Shown here: positions 45,052-53,391 of the stretch, piece after piece | How the letters are laid out: each line of letters opens with the position of its first letter | Position numbering within the stretch: the first letter of the stretch is position 1 | NCBI RefSeq assembly: GCF_900129875.1 | Contig: NZ_FQXC01000001.1 | Location: 248,001 to 312,000, forward strand | Source: Marivita hallyeonensis | Lineage (GTDB): Bacteria; Pseudomonadota; Alphaproteobacteria; Rhodobacterales; Rhodobacteraceae | Length of the DNA stretch: 64,000 nucleotides | Reading direction: 5' to 3' | Position numbers and translations under genes: made by a program | The notes under the pieces: model-generated | Seen by the model: the letters and a program-made list of their open reading frames with translations, nothing else | Told to the model about the DNA's origin: nothing | The model's database searches: none

Positions 45052-45876
45052 ATGACCGATACACCACCCCCCGGAGATCGCATCGCCAAAGTCATCTCGC
45101 GCGCAGGCATCGCCAGCCGCCGCGACGCGGAACGCATGATATCCGAGGGGCGCGTTTCGGTGAACGGGCGGAAGATCGACAGCCCGGCCTTGAACGTGAC
45201 GCCCGACGACAAGGTGCTTGTCGACGGCAAACCGATCAGTGCGCCTGACGAGCCGCGCATCTGGCTCTACCACAAACCCGCCGGACTCGTGACGACGACG
45301 AAGGATGAGCAGGGTCGGCCCACGATTTTCGACAAACTGCCCGATAGCCTGCCGCGGGTGATGAGCATTGGGCGGCTGGACCTCAATTCCGAAGGTCTGC
45401 TGCTGTTGACCAACGATGGCGGCGTAAAGCGCAAGCTCGAATTGCCCTCGACGGGCTGGCTTCGTCGCTACCGGGTGCGGGTGAATGGTCGTCCATCCGA
45501 CAATACGCTCGATCCATTGCGGCAAGGTGTGACCGTTGATGGCGACCGCTTCCAGCCAATGGTCGTTTCACTGGATCGGCAACAAGGGGCCAATGCGTGG
45601 CTGACCATCGGACTGCGCGAAGGCAAGAACCGCGAAATTCGTCGCGCGCTGGCTGAACTGGGCCTGACCGTGAACCGTCTGATCCGTGTGTCCTACGGCC
45701 CGTTTCAATTGGGTCAGCTGAAACCCGGAGAGGTTGAAGAGCTGCGCCGAAAGGTCGTTCGGGACCAACTCGGTCTAGACGCTGCACCTGCCCCAAAACA
45801 GAAGAAACAGCTGCCCGCAAAGGGCAAGTTTGTCAAAAGAAAGCCCAGGCCGACGTCTCGAAAAAACTCTCCCTGA
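45052..45876 (+). CDS. rluB: 23S rRNA pseudouridine synthase, RluB-like
   Basis: This 274-aa enzyme has an N-terminal S4 RNA-binding domain (RIAKVISRAGIASRRDAERMISEGRVSVNGRKI) and the catalytic domain with GRLDLNSEGLLLLTNDG (Asp in RLD) and GKNREIRRALAELGLTVNRLIRVSYGPF. RluB makes pseudouridine at position 2605 of 23S rRNA; RsuA/RluF-like alternatives differ in length. A Lys- and Arg-rich tail (KQKKQLPAKGKFVKRKPRPT) ends the protein. Divergent from tadA by 62 bases. Confidence 0.9.
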   Translation: MTDTPPPGDRIAKVISRAGIASRRDAERMISEGRVSVNGRKIDSPALNVTPDDKVLVDGKPISAPDEPRIWLYHKPAGLVTTTKDEQGRPTIFDKLPDSLPRVMSIGRLDLNSEGLLLLTNDGGVKRKLELPSTGWLRRYRVRVNGRPSDNTLDPLRQGVTVDGDRFQPMVVSLDRQQGANAWLTIGLREGKNREIRRALAELGLTVNRLIRVSYGPFQLGQLKPGEVEELRRKVVRDQLGLDAAPAPKQKKQLPAKGKFVKRKPRPTSRKNSP

Positions 45877-45929
45877 TCTTTCCCATTTAGCGCCAAGTTT
45901 CCGCCCGGTTTGGCAGCGACTTTGGACGC

Positions 45930-46127
45930 ATGGTTTTGACGTTCTTCACATCGATGATTCTGGTGATTTCGGTTCTGTTGGTTCTGTCGAACCTCGGGAC
46001 CGTTGCTGACGACACGGCCAAGGCCATGCGCGGCGCGATACAGCGCATGCGCTTTCATCGTGGGCTCGCATCCATCGTGGCCTTTGCAATTTTGTGGCTG
46101 ACCATCTTCGGTTTGGGGTTCCTTTGA
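45930..46127 (+). CDS. Small membrane protein before the first XpaC-like gene
   Basis: This 65-aa protein is two hydrophobic segments, VLTFFTSMILVISVLLVLSNL and GLASIVAFAILWLTIFGLGFL, joined by a short basic loop (AKAMRGAIQRMRFHR). Its TGA is two bases before the next ATG. No good ribosome site is visible for its own start. I do not know the family. It stands in the same relation to the XpaC-like gene as the 29-codon ORF at 47058 does to the second one. Confidence 0.7.
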   Translation: MVLTFFTSMILVISVLLVLSNLGTVADDTAKAMRGAIQRMRFHRGLASIVAFAILWLTIFGLGFL

Positions 46128-46129
46128 CG

Positions 46130-46978
46130 ATGCAGTCGCCCACCTTGATCGACTACGACAACAGCGCGGCGCTGGGCAAAACGGTCCCGGTCGACGATGT
46201 CCCCATTGGGTTCATGGTTCTGGCGACCTGTCCGCTGATCTTGTGGCTTCTTGACGGAACTGTGGCAGGCTTTGCCTCTGCATTGCTGATTATTGGCCTG
46301 TTTTCGGTCGGTCTGCTGTGCCTTTCGGTCGGACAACGAAACCATCTTGCCTACGCGAGAGCAGAGGTGGCCGCGCGTCCCAAAATCCCGTTCAAGTTGA
46401 TCGGCAGCGCGATTGTCGCGTTTGTCGTCGGCGTTCTGGCGACCGCAAAGATTGGTGTGCCAGCCATCCCCCTGGTCATCGGATGTGCGACTTTCATCCT
46501 GTGCCTCGTGTCCTTCGGCCTCGATCCAATGCGCGACAAGGGCATGGATGATCCCTCGGTCCGTCGCCGCCTGAAAAGCCAGCGGATCTACGACGAATTC
46601 GACGATCGCTTCGAACGGCTTCTCATGACCCTCGACAGTCTTCAGGATGACGATTTGACCGAACGCACGCGCAAGATGTCCAACACGATCATGGGCCTGA
46701 TCGGCACCGTGGATTTCGAAAAACCGACGCTGCAGAAAATCGCCTCTCCCTTGTCGAAGATGCTGTCCAAGATGGAAGCTGAGACCGAGGCGCTGATCGA
46801 AACGTCGAAAAACGGTGTTACGCCTTTCCAGCGGCGAAAGTACCATACCAAGATGCAGGCTCTGGCGGACACGTTTGAAGCGCGGGCCAGAAAGAACGGT
46901 ATCGCGGCAGGCATGGACAGTTTCGAGCTCCAGGCGGATCTGCTGTTCGATAGAATGCAGCGCGACCGGTCCAAGTGA
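46130..46978 (+). CDS. XpaC-like membrane protein, paralogue 1
   Basis: This 282-aa protein has about four N-terminal hydrophobic segments (residues 25-130) followed by a soluble helical half. SFGLDPMRDKGMDDPSVRRRL just after the last segment closely matches FGIDPMRDKGMEG of the gene at 47151, so the two are paralogues. The XpaC family is annotated for indolyl-phosphate hydrolysis and often occurs with TelA; a true enzyme activity has not been shown. Start at 46130 (MQSPTLIDYD) leaves two bases after the small membrane gene. Confidence 0.8.
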   Translation: MQSPTLIDYDNSAALGKTVPVDDVPIGFMVLATCPLILWLLDGTVAGFASALLIIGLFSVGLLCLSVGQRNHLAYARAEVAARPKIPFKLIGSAIVAFVVGVLATAKIGVPAIPLVIGCATFILCLVSFGLDPMRDKGMDDPSVRRRLKSQRIYDEFDDRFERLLMTLDSLQDDDLTERTRKMSNTIMGLIGTVDFEKPTLQKIASPLSKMLSKMEAETEALIETSKNGVTPFQRRKYHTKMQALADTFEARARKNGIAAGMDSFELQADLLFDRMQRDRSK

Positions 46979-47057
46979 GCGAAAGCTCGCCGACTTCCCC
47001 CTAGTAAGCACCAAGAGGATCGCCTAAGTTTCGAAAGAAGCTTGGGAAAGGGTTTTC

Positions 47058-47147
47058 ATGTCCGGTGCTGGCCTGCAACGCGTGAGCTATGTTTTGCTCA
47101 TTGTGCTGCTGTTCGGAGTGACCAGCGGTTGGCTGGGAGGGCTTTGA
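47058..47147 (+). CDS. 29-aa hydrophobic peptide before the second XpaC gene
   Basis: A short ORF encodes MSGAGLQRVSYVLLIVLLFG, then VTSGWLGGL: one membrane helix. GGGAAAGGG lies about ten bases before its ATG, and the next gene begins three bases after its stop. These features argue for translation. It may be the counterpart of the 65-aa membrane protein at 45930. Confidence 0.62.
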   Translation: MSGAGLQRVSYVLLIVLLFGVTSGWLGGL

Positions 47148-47150
47148 ACC

Positions 47151-48050
47151 GTGGCGCAGCGCTATGGCGGCAAGTATAGCCCGAACAACACACCCGAGAC
47201 GGCGAACACGCCGACCCCCAAGGGTTTCAAAGGCGCGACCGTCGATCCCGTCGGCGCGCGTTCCAACGTTCTATTTGTACCACCGATCGTCCTTGCGTTC
47301 ACATCGATCAACGAAGGTGCTGTGGGCATGGCGCTGGGCCTTGTGGGTGCCGGCGCATTGTTGCTGGGCGCGTGGCTCTTGCGCGGCGGATTGACCGCCG
47401 AAGCCGCTTACAACGCGCGCAAGGTGGCGCGACGCCCGGCGTTCCCGCGCAAAATCTCCGCCGCTGTTCTGGCAGGCGTCGGCGTAGCGATTGCCGCCTT
47501 CGCGAACGAGCCCGGCGTCCTTGCACCGGCAATCTTCGGCATCGCGGCCACCGCTTTGCATATCGGGGCCTTCGGGATCGATCCGATGCGCGACAAGGGA
47601 ATGGAGGGGATCGACACCTTCCAACAAGATCGCGTCGCCCGCGCCGTCGACGAGGCAGAGCGTCACTTGATGGCAATGCGTAACGCCGTGAAACGGTCGG
47701 GGGATCGCAAGATGATTTCCCGGGTCGAACGGTTCGAGGTCACCGCCCGCGACCTGTTCCGCACCGTGGAGGAAGACCCACGCGACCTGACAGGTGCCAG
47801 GAAATACCTTGGCGTCTATTTGATGGGCGCACGCGATGCGACGGTGAAATTCGCCGACGTCTACGCCCGAACGCAGGACCCGAAAGCCCGCGCCGATTAC
47901 GAGGCGTTGCTGGACGATCTGGAACAGAATTTCGCCGCCCGGACCCGCAAGATGCTGCTGGATGACCGATCCGATCTGACAGTCGAGATCGAAGTGCTGC
48001 GCGACCGCTTGCAGCGGGAAGGCGTGCGTGTTGAACGTGACAGTGACTGA
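47151..48050 (+). CDS. XpaC-family protein (5-bromo-4-chloroindolyl phosphate hydrolysis family)
   Basis: This 299-aa protein has a polar N-terminus (about 35 residues), four hydrophobic segments to about residue 145, the marker FGIDPMRDKGMEG, and a long helical cytoplasmic part to the end. That arrangement fits XpaC, a family named from a hydrolysis phenotype and typically a neighbour of telA. GTG start three bases after the small peptide gene. Probably functions with the TelA protein that follows 27 bases later. Confidence 0.85.
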   Translation: MAQRYGGKYSPNNTPETANTPTPKGFKGATVDPVGARSNVLFVPPIVLAFTSINEGAVGMALGLVGAGALLLGAWLLRGGLTAEAAYNARKVARRPAFPRKISAAVLAGVGVAIAAFANEPGVLAPAIFGIAATALHIGAFGIDPMRDKGMEGIDTFQQDRVARAVDEAERHLMAMRNAVKRSGDRKMISRVERFEVTARDLFRTVEEDPRDLTGARKYLGVYLMGARDATVKFADVYARTQDPKARADYEALLDDLEQNFAARTRKMLLDDRSDLTVEIEVLRDRLQREGVRVERDSD

Positions 48051-48077
48051 ATTTGAAAGAGTTTGAGAGGGACTGAG

Positions 48078-49277
48078 ATGTCTGAAATTGTTCGCGCCAA
48101 AGCCAAGGACACCTTGGCCCTCGTGGAAGAAGTAAACGCCGTTGTTCTTCCCGAACCGACCGACGCCAATTCGGTGGTGCCACTTGCCGAGGCTGATCAG
48201 GCTATGGGCGAGGAAATCCGGTCGCGCATGGCCGAGATCGATATGTCCGATACGCAATCCATTGTGTCCTTCGGATCGAACGCACAAGCCGAACTGCAGG
48301 AAATCTCGCAAGCGATGCTTGCGGATGTGCGCAACAAGGATGTGGGTCCGGCGGGAGACAGCCTGCGCGGGATCGTCAGCACAATCCGCGGGTTCTCGGT
48401 TTCCGAACTCGATGTGCGCCGGGAACGGTCCTGGTGGGAAAAGCTCTTGGGCCGCGCTGCGCCATTTGCGAAATTCACCGCGAAATTCGAAAAGGTCCAA
48501 GGCCAGATCGACAAGATCACCGACGATCTTCTCAAGCACGAGCACACGCTTCTGAAAGACATCAAGTCGCTTGACCTGCTCTACGACAAGACGCTGCAAT
48601 TCTACGACGAACTCGCCCTCTACATCGCGGCTGGCGAGGAGAAGCTGAAAGAGCTCGACACAAACGATATCCCGGCGAAAGAGGCCGAAGTGCAGGCCGC
48701 GGCTGAAGCCGATCAAGTCATGGTCGCGCAGGAGCTTCGCGATTTGCGCGCGGCCCGCGACGATCTGGAACGTCGCGTGCACGACCTCAAACTGACGCGC
48801 CAGGTGACGATGCAGTCGCTGCCGTCGATCCGTCTGGTTCAGGAAAACGACAAGTCTCTGGTCACCAAGATCAACTCGACCTTGGTCAACACGGTGCCGC
48901 TTTGGGAAACGCAACTGGCGCAGGCCGTCACGATCCAGCGCTCGGCAGAGGCCGCCGCGGCTGTGCGGGATGCGAATGATCTGACCAACGAATTGCTCAC
49001 TTCGAACGCCAAGAACCTGCGCGACAGCAACAAGCTGATCCGCGAAGAGATGGAGCGCGGTGTCTTTGATATCGAAGCGGTCAAGCAAGCGAACGCAGAC
49101 CTGATCGGTACAATCAACGAAAGCCTGCAAATCGCCGATGAAGGCAAAGCCAGACGCGCCGCTGCCGAGACCGAGCTCAAGAAGATGGAAGCGGAACTGC
49201 GCGATACGCTTGCCGCAGCCAAGGCAAGGCGCGACGGCGTCGGCGACGCGGCTGCCTCCTCGATGCCGGACCGGTAA
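48078..49277 (+). CDS. telA: TelA/KlaA-family toxic anion resistance protein
   Basis: This 399-aa cytosolic, mostly alpha-helical protein belongs to the TelA family of tellurite-resistance determinants. Typical passages: SFGSNAQAELQEISQAMLADVRNKDVGPAGDSLRGIVSTIRGF, WWEKLLGRAAPFAKFTAKFEKVQGQIDKITDDLLKHEHTLLKDIKSLDLLYDKTLQFYDELALYIAAGEEKL, and QVTMQSLPSIRLVQENDKSLVTKINSTLVNTVPLWETQLAQAV. Mechanism is unknown; an envelope-stress or phage-related role is suspected for relatives. ATG after TTGAGAGGGACTGAG. Confidence 0.92.
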   Translation: MSEIVRAKAKDTLALVEEVNAVVLPEPTDANSVVPLAEADQAMGEEIRSRMAEIDMSDTQSIVSFGSNAQAELQEISQAMLADVRNKDVGPAGDSLRGIVSTIRGFSVSELDVRRERSWWEKLLGRAAPFAKFTAKFEKVQGQIDKITDDLLKHEHTLLKDIKSLDLLYDKTLQFYDELALYIAAGEEKLKELDTNDIPAKEAEVQAAAEADQVMVAQELRDLRAARDDLERRVHDLKLTRQVTMQSLPSIRLVQENDKSLVTKINSTLVNTVPLWETQLAQAVTIQRSAEAAAAVRDANDLTNELLTSNAKNLRDSNKLIREEMERGVFDIEAVKQANADLIGTINESLQIADEGKARRAAAETELKKMEAELRDTLAAAKARRDGVGDAAASSMPDR

Positions 49278-49284
49278 ACAGGGA

Positions 49285-50250
49285 ATGCGGCGCTGGTCCC
49301 GAATACTATGGCCCTGCGTCGCTTTGGCGGTTCTGTCGGCATGCGATCCATTTGGGCCTGCGCCACCCGGAATCAAACCTCAGGCCCGACCGGACCGACC
49401 GCCTGCCGCCGCTCCGCCACCGGGTCCGGTAGAACCGTCAGAGGCCAGCCGTGACCTCAGGAATTACTATGCGCGAGTGCAGGAGGACCTGCTGACCCGT
49501 GGGCTATTGCGCACCGATGGCGGGGGTGTGGACACGCCATTCACCGACGAGATGCTCGCCCGCAATTTCGAACGTATCGCCTTGGCCGAGGAATACGCCC
49601 GCGGTGCAGGGCTCCAGCCGTCGAGCGGCGCGCTGGGGGCGATCAAGAAATGGACCATCCCGGTGCGCGTCGGCCTCACGTTCGGATCAAGCGTCACATC
49701 CGAAACCGAGGCCAAGGATCGCGATATGCTTGCGGGCTATACCCGGCGATTGGCTCGAGTGTCGGGTCACCCGATCTCATTGGTCTCGTCGCAGCCGAAC
49801 TTCCACGTTCTGGTCATGGGCGAAGACGACAAGGACGAGTTGCGCGCCGCTCTGGATCGGATCGCACCCGGCATGGAGACGTCGAGCCGGTCGATCTTCA
49901 TCAACCTGCCGCGCGCCATTCACTGCCTTGTCGTAGCTTTCTCCGACGTGCAATCCGATAATGCCTATCAGCAAGCCGTCGCACTGGTGCGCAGCGAACA
50001 CCCCGACCTGACCCGCCGCGCCTGTTACCACGAGGAACTGGCGCAGGGACTTGGCCTTGCCAATGACGATCAGAACGCGCGCCCGTCGATCTTCAACGAC
50101 GACGAGGAATTCGCGTTCCTGACCACCCACGACGAGATGCTACTCAAGATACTCTACGATCCACGCCTGACGCCCGGCATGACCGCATCAGAGGCGCGGC
50201 CCATAGTCCAAGGCCTTGCAACCGAGTTGACCGGCGGCGGGCCGAGTTGA
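49285..50250 (+). CDS. DUF2927-like lipoprotein
   Basis: This 321-aa predicted lipoprotein starts MRRWSRILWPCVALAVLSAC with C20 as the lipidated cysteine. A Pro-rich linker (PPAAAPPPGPVEPSE) precedes the domain. The C-terminal segment CYHEELAQGLGLANDDQNARPSIFNDDEEFAFLTTHDE resembles DUF2927, with an HEE motif that could bind a metal as in gluzincin-like peptidases; whether it is catalytic is not known. The start at 49285 is eight bases after telA; an upstream start would run inside telA in another frame. Confidence 0.83.
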   Translation: MRRWSRILWPCVALAVLSACDPFGPAPPGIKPQARPDRPPAAAPPPGPVEPSEASRDLRNYYARVQEDLLTRGLLRTDGGGVDTPFTDEMLARNFERIALAEEYARGAGLQPSSGALGAIKKWTIPVRVGLTFGSSVTSETEAKDRDMLAGYTRRLARVSGHPISLVSSQPNFHVLVMGEDDKDELRAALDRIAPGMETSSRSIFINLPRAIHCLVVAFSDVQSDNAYQQAVALVRSEHPDLTRRACYHEELAQGLGLANDDQNARPSIFNDDEEFAFLTTHDEMLLKILYDPRLTPGMTASEARPIVQGLATELTGGGPS

Positions 50251-50266
50251 ACCAACGGAGACCAGT

Positions 50267-51391
50267 ATGCCCATTTTTGATTTTCTGAGCGGACAGTTCA
50301 TCGACGTCATCCATTGGACGGACGATACGCGCGACACCATGGTCTGGCGGTTTGAACGCGAGGGACACGAAATCAAATACGGGGCCAAGCTCACCGTTCG
50401 CGAAGGGCAGGCAGCGGTGTTCGTGCATGAAGGGCAACTGGCTGATGTGTTTACGCCCGGTCTCTATATGCTCGAAACCAACAACATGCCGATCCTCACG
50501 ACGCTCCAGCACTGGGATCATGGCTTTCGGTCGCCATTCAAGTCCGAGATCTATTTCGTCAACACCACCCGGTTCCAGAACCTCAAATGGGGCACGAAGA
50601 ATCCGGTGATCTGCCGCGATCCGGAATTCGGTCCGGTGCGGCTTCGATCGTTCGGCACATATTCGGTGCGCGTGATCGATCCCGCGAAATTCCTCGTTGA
50701 AATCGTTGGGACGGACGGCGAATTCACGATGGACGAGATCAGCTACCAGATCCGCAACATCATCGTGCAGGAGTTTTCTCGCACTATTGCAAGGGCAGGC
50801 ATCCCGGTGCTCGACATGGCGGCCAACACGCGCGAGCTGGGGCAGCTTCTGGGCAAAGAGATCGCTCCGAAACTGGCCGAATACGGGCTGGAGTTGCCCG
50901 AGCTCTACATCGAGAACATCTCGCTGCCTCCGGCGGTCGAAGCGGTGCTCGACAAACGGTCGTCGATGGGTGTGATCGGAAATCTCAACGAATACATGCA
51001 GTTCCAGGCGGCCGAAGCGCTGGGCAAGGAGGGCGCTGGTGCGGCGGCTATTCAGGCCGGATTGGGTGCCGGGTTGGGTATGCAGATCGGACATGCCGCA
51101 GCGCAAGGTGGCCCCTGGGGCGGCACCCGCCAGATCGAAGGGGCGGCCCCGGTGTCGCGCCAGATGGCGCCACCACCGCCGCCGGTTGAACATGTCTGGC
51201 ACGTCGCAGAGAACGGCGAAACCAAGGGTCCGTTTTCGAAAGCCGCACTGGGCCGAATGGCTGCAGAGGGAGATCTGACTCGTGACAGCTATGTCTGGAC
51301 ACCGGGCCAGGACGGCTGGATGAAGGCAGACGACGTCATGGAACTGGCGCAGCTCTTCACCGTCCTGCCGCCACCCCCGCCGGGCGCGTAA
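50267..51391 (+). CDS. SPFH-domain protein with C-terminal GYF-like module
   Basis: This 374-aa protein has an SPFH/virion-core-like body (MPIFDFLSGQFIDVIHWTDDTRDTMVWRFEREGHEIKYGAKLTVREGQAAVFVHEG, then FNTTRF-like NTTRFQNLKWGT and SFGTYSVRVIDPAKFLVEIVGT), a Gly/Ala-rich stretch around residue 265 and, after PPPPP, a GYF_2-like module (VWHVAENGETKGPFSKAALGRMAAEGDLTRDSYVWTPGQDGWMKADDV). Such proteins form membrane-linked scaffolds; GYF domains bind proline-rich or partner peptides. No signal peptide is seen. Confidence 0.86.
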   Translation: MPIFDFLSGQFIDVIHWTDDTRDTMVWRFEREGHEIKYGAKLTVREGQAAVFVHEGQLADVFTPGLYMLETNNMPILTTLQHWDHGFRSPFKSEIYFVNTTRFQNLKWGTKNPVICRDPEFGPVRLRSFGTYSVRVIDPAKFLVEIVGTDGEFTMDEISYQIRNIIVQEFSRTIARAGIPVLDMAANTRELGQLLGKEIAPKLAEYGLELPELYIENISLPPAVEAVLDKRSSMGVIGNLNEYMQFQAAEALGKEGAGAAAIQAGLGAGLGMQIGHAAAQGGPWGGTRQIEGAAPVSRQMAPPPPPVEHVWHVAENGETKGPFSKAALGRMAAEGDLTRDSYVWTPGQDGWMKADDVMELAQLFTVLPPPPPGA

Positions 51392-51409
51392 GGCTGACAC
51401 TGCGCCGAA

Positions 51410-51433
51410 TGCATATTTGAAAAAAGAAGAACC
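51410..51433 (+). repeat. Dispersed AT-rich motif, copy 2
   Basis: TGCATATTTGAAAAAAG followed by AAGAACC lies in the short gap after the SPFH gene. It matches the copy at 8481-8504 apart from two-base length changes. Both come after a stop and before the purine-rich leader of the next gene. Confidence 0.5.
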
Positions 51434-51447
51434 AGGGGACAGGGCAT

Positions 51448-52560
51448 TTGTCTGAGGATACGCTGACCGCACCGATCGAAGAACATCGGTTCCCCTGTGA
51501 CAATTGCGGTGCCGACTTCCGTTTTGATCCCGGAAACGGACGCCTCTTGTGTGACCACTGCGGCAACACAAGCGATATCGAAGGCGCAGGTCCCTGGGGC
51601 GGAGATACTATCCGCGAGATCGATTTCGAGGCAGCCATCGCAGACCGCCTGCCAGCGCAGGAAATGGAAGAGACGCGCGTATCGCAATGCCCCAATTGCG
51701 CCGCGCAGGTCGAATTCGACCCCGGTGTTCACGCCGCCGAATGCCCGTTCTGCGCCACACCCGTGGTCGCAGACACCGGACGCAACCGGCATATCAAGCC
51801 CAAGGGCCTGCTGCCCTTTGCCCTTGACGAAGAACACGCGCGCCGGGCGATGACGGACTGGTTGGGCCGTCTGTGGTTCGCACCCAACGGTCTGCAGGAC
51901 TACGCCCGCAAAGGGCGGAAAATGACGGGCATCTACGTGCCCTACTGGACCTTCGATGCGGACACGAAATCCGCCTACAGGGGGGAACGCGGGACGGTTT
52001 ATTACGAAAACCGTCGCGTGACGCGAAACGGGAAAACCGAAACCGTGCGCGTGGCCAAGGTCCGATGGCGGCCCGCCTCCGGGCGGGTGGCGCGGTTCTT
52101 TGATGACGTGCTGGTCCTGGCCTCACAATCCCTTCCGAAGCGCTATACCGACGCATTGGGTCCGTGGGACCTGTCCGAGATGGAACCCTATAATCCCGAG
52201 TTCCTCGCGGGATTCCGGGCCGAGGCGTATACCGTTGACCTCAAAGAGGGATATGTCGAGGCACGTCAGTATATGGATCGGGTGATCACGCGGGATGTGA
52301 AGTTCGATATCGGCGGCGATCGCCAGCGGGTGCATCACGTGGACACCCGCGTGTCAGACGTGACATTCAAGCATGTGCTCTTGCCGATCTGGCTGGCGGC
52401 CTATCGCTATCGCGGGAAAAGCTATCGATTTGTCGTGAACGGCCGCACAGGCGCGGTTCAGGGCGAGCGCCCTTGGTCGGCGTGGAAAATCGCCTTTGCG
52501 GTGATGTTGGGCCTGATCGTCGCAGCAGGGGTTGGCTATGTGGTGGCGATGAACCAGTAG
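51448..52560 (+). CDS. Zinc-ribbon protein with C-terminal membrane helix
   Basis: This 370-aa protein begins with two paired-cysteine ribbons: FPCDNCGADFRFDPGNGRLLCDHCG and SQCPNCAAQVEFDPGVHAAECPFCATPVVAD, each with CxxC-x(n)-CxxC. A conserved middle region (TGIYVPYWTFDADTKSAYRGERGTVYYENR) follows and a single membrane segment ends it (IAFAVMLGLIVAAGVGYVVAM). Primosome-like zinc ribbons of this type occur with SPFH proteins. Start is TTG at 51448 with AGGGGACAGGG upstream. It ends the XpaC/TelA locus, 22 bases before convergent fnrL. Confidence 0.85.
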   Translation: MSEDTLTAPIEEHRFPCDNCGADFRFDPGNGRLLCDHCGNTSDIEGAGPWGGDTIREIDFEAAIADRLPAQEMEETRVSQCPNCAAQVEFDPGVHAAECPFCATPVVADTGRNRHIKPKGLLPFALDEEHARRAMTDWLGRLWFAPNGLQDYARKGRKMTGIYVPYWTFDADTKSAYRGERGTVYYENRRVTRNGKTETVRVAKVRWRPASGRVARFFDDVLVLASQSLPKRYTDALGPWDLSEMEPYNPEFLAGFRAEAYTVDLKEGYVEARQYMDRVITRDVKFDIGGDRQRVHHVDTRVSDVTFKHVLLPIWLAAYRYRGKSYRFVVNGRTGAVQGERPWSAWKIAFAVMLGLIVAAGVGYVVAMNQ

Positions 52561-52582
52561 TTCAATAGCAGGCCCGTTTGGT

Positions 52583-53329
52583 TCAGACGAGCAACCCGCC
52601 GTCGGTATCGTCGCCCGCTTCTTCCAGCAGCACGCTCATGTCCGGAACGGTGATGTGGCGTTTGCCTTCCAATGTGATGACACCGTCCTTCCGCAGCGCG
52701 GACATCTGTCGTGACACTGTCTCAAGCGTCAGGCCAAGATAATCCGCCATCGCCTCGCGGGTCAGCGGCAGGTCGAACGTCACAGCACCGGAAAGTCTGG
52801 CCATGTTCAGCGATGCGTCACGGCGCGCCACGATAGACAGGAGCGATGCAATCTTCTCCCGCGCTGTCTTGCGGCCCAGAACGAGCATCCACTCGCGGGC
52901 TGCATCCAGCTCATCAAGCGTCATCTGCAAAAGCCGCTGCGCAATATGCGGTGTCTTTTCCATCAGCTCTTCAAACGGTGCCTTGCGGAAGCAGCACATG
53001 ACGACGTCGGTGGTCGCCACCACGTCGTAGGCCGCAGTGTTCCGACCGGGGCGCCCAACGAAATCACTGGGCAGCAACAGGCCCACCATCTGGGTGCGGC
53101 CGTCTTCCATGGTTTGCGTGAGCGACGCAATGCCCGACACGACGGAGCCGACAAAATCCATCTTGTCCCCGGACCAGATCACGGTCTGTCCGGCTTCGAA
53201 ACGGCGGTAGTATTTGATATCTTCCAGCCGCTCCAACTCGTCGGTTTCGCACCGTGCACATACAGCGCGATGCCTTATCGGGCATTCACTGCAGTCTTGC
53301 GCGACAGATAAACTGTTTTGGTTCAGCAT
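52583..53329 (-). CDS. fnrL: FnrL-type oxygen-sensing Crp/Fnr regulator
   Basis: This 248-aa regulator senses oxygen through an Fe-S cluster. The N-terminal cysteines C13, C16, C24 and C27 (DCSECPIRHRAVCARC) and C112/C113 are candidate ligands. A cyclic-nucleotide-type beta barrel (RRFEAGQTVIWSGDKMDFVGSVVSGIASLTQTMEDGRTQMVGLLLPSDFVGRPG) leads to the Crp-type HTH (TREAMADYLGLTLETVSRQMSALRKDGVITLEGKRHITV), whose ETVSR contacts TTGAT. It is divergent from hemN, with one shared FNR box, and likely controls the ccoN, ccoG and usp promoters in this window. Confidence 0.95.
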   Translation of the reverse strand: MLNQNSLSVAQDCSECPIRHRAVCARCETDELERLEDIKYYRRFEAGQTVIWSGDKMDFVGSVVSGIASLTQTMEDGRTQMVGLLLPSDFVGRPGRNTAAYDVVATTDVVMCCFRKAPFEELMEKTPHIAQRLLQMTLDELDAAREWMLVLGRKTAREKIASLLSIVARRDASLNMARLSGAVTFDLPLTREAMADYLGLTLETVSRQMSALRKDGVITLEGKRHITVPDMSVLLEEAGDDTDGGLLV

Positions 53330-53341
53330 GACCTAACCATC

Positions 53342-53355
53342 TTGATCTGTATCAA
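53342..53355. promoter_or_regulatory. FNR-type box between fnrL and hemN
   Basis: TTGAT-CTGT-ATCAA is a perfect FNR/FnrL box. Its centre is 43 bases before the hemN ATG and about 20 bases before the fnrL ATG. It fits activation of hemN and repression or autoregulation of fnrL. Confidence 0.9.
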
Positions 53356-53391
53356 TGCCGCTCCCCAGCACCGTGAATTAAACGTAAGCAC

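Noticed and set aside
47240-48050. Possible frameshift remnant between the two XpaC-like genes
   Set aside because: Both genes are full-length with separate starts and four membrane segments each; they are paralogues rather than pieces of one gene.
47271-49376. 701-codon open frame on the minus strand opposite the XpaC and TelA genes
   Set aside because: It lies antisense to two well-supported coding frames, shows no domain pattern, and is a by-product of GC-rich codons leaving the complementary frame open.
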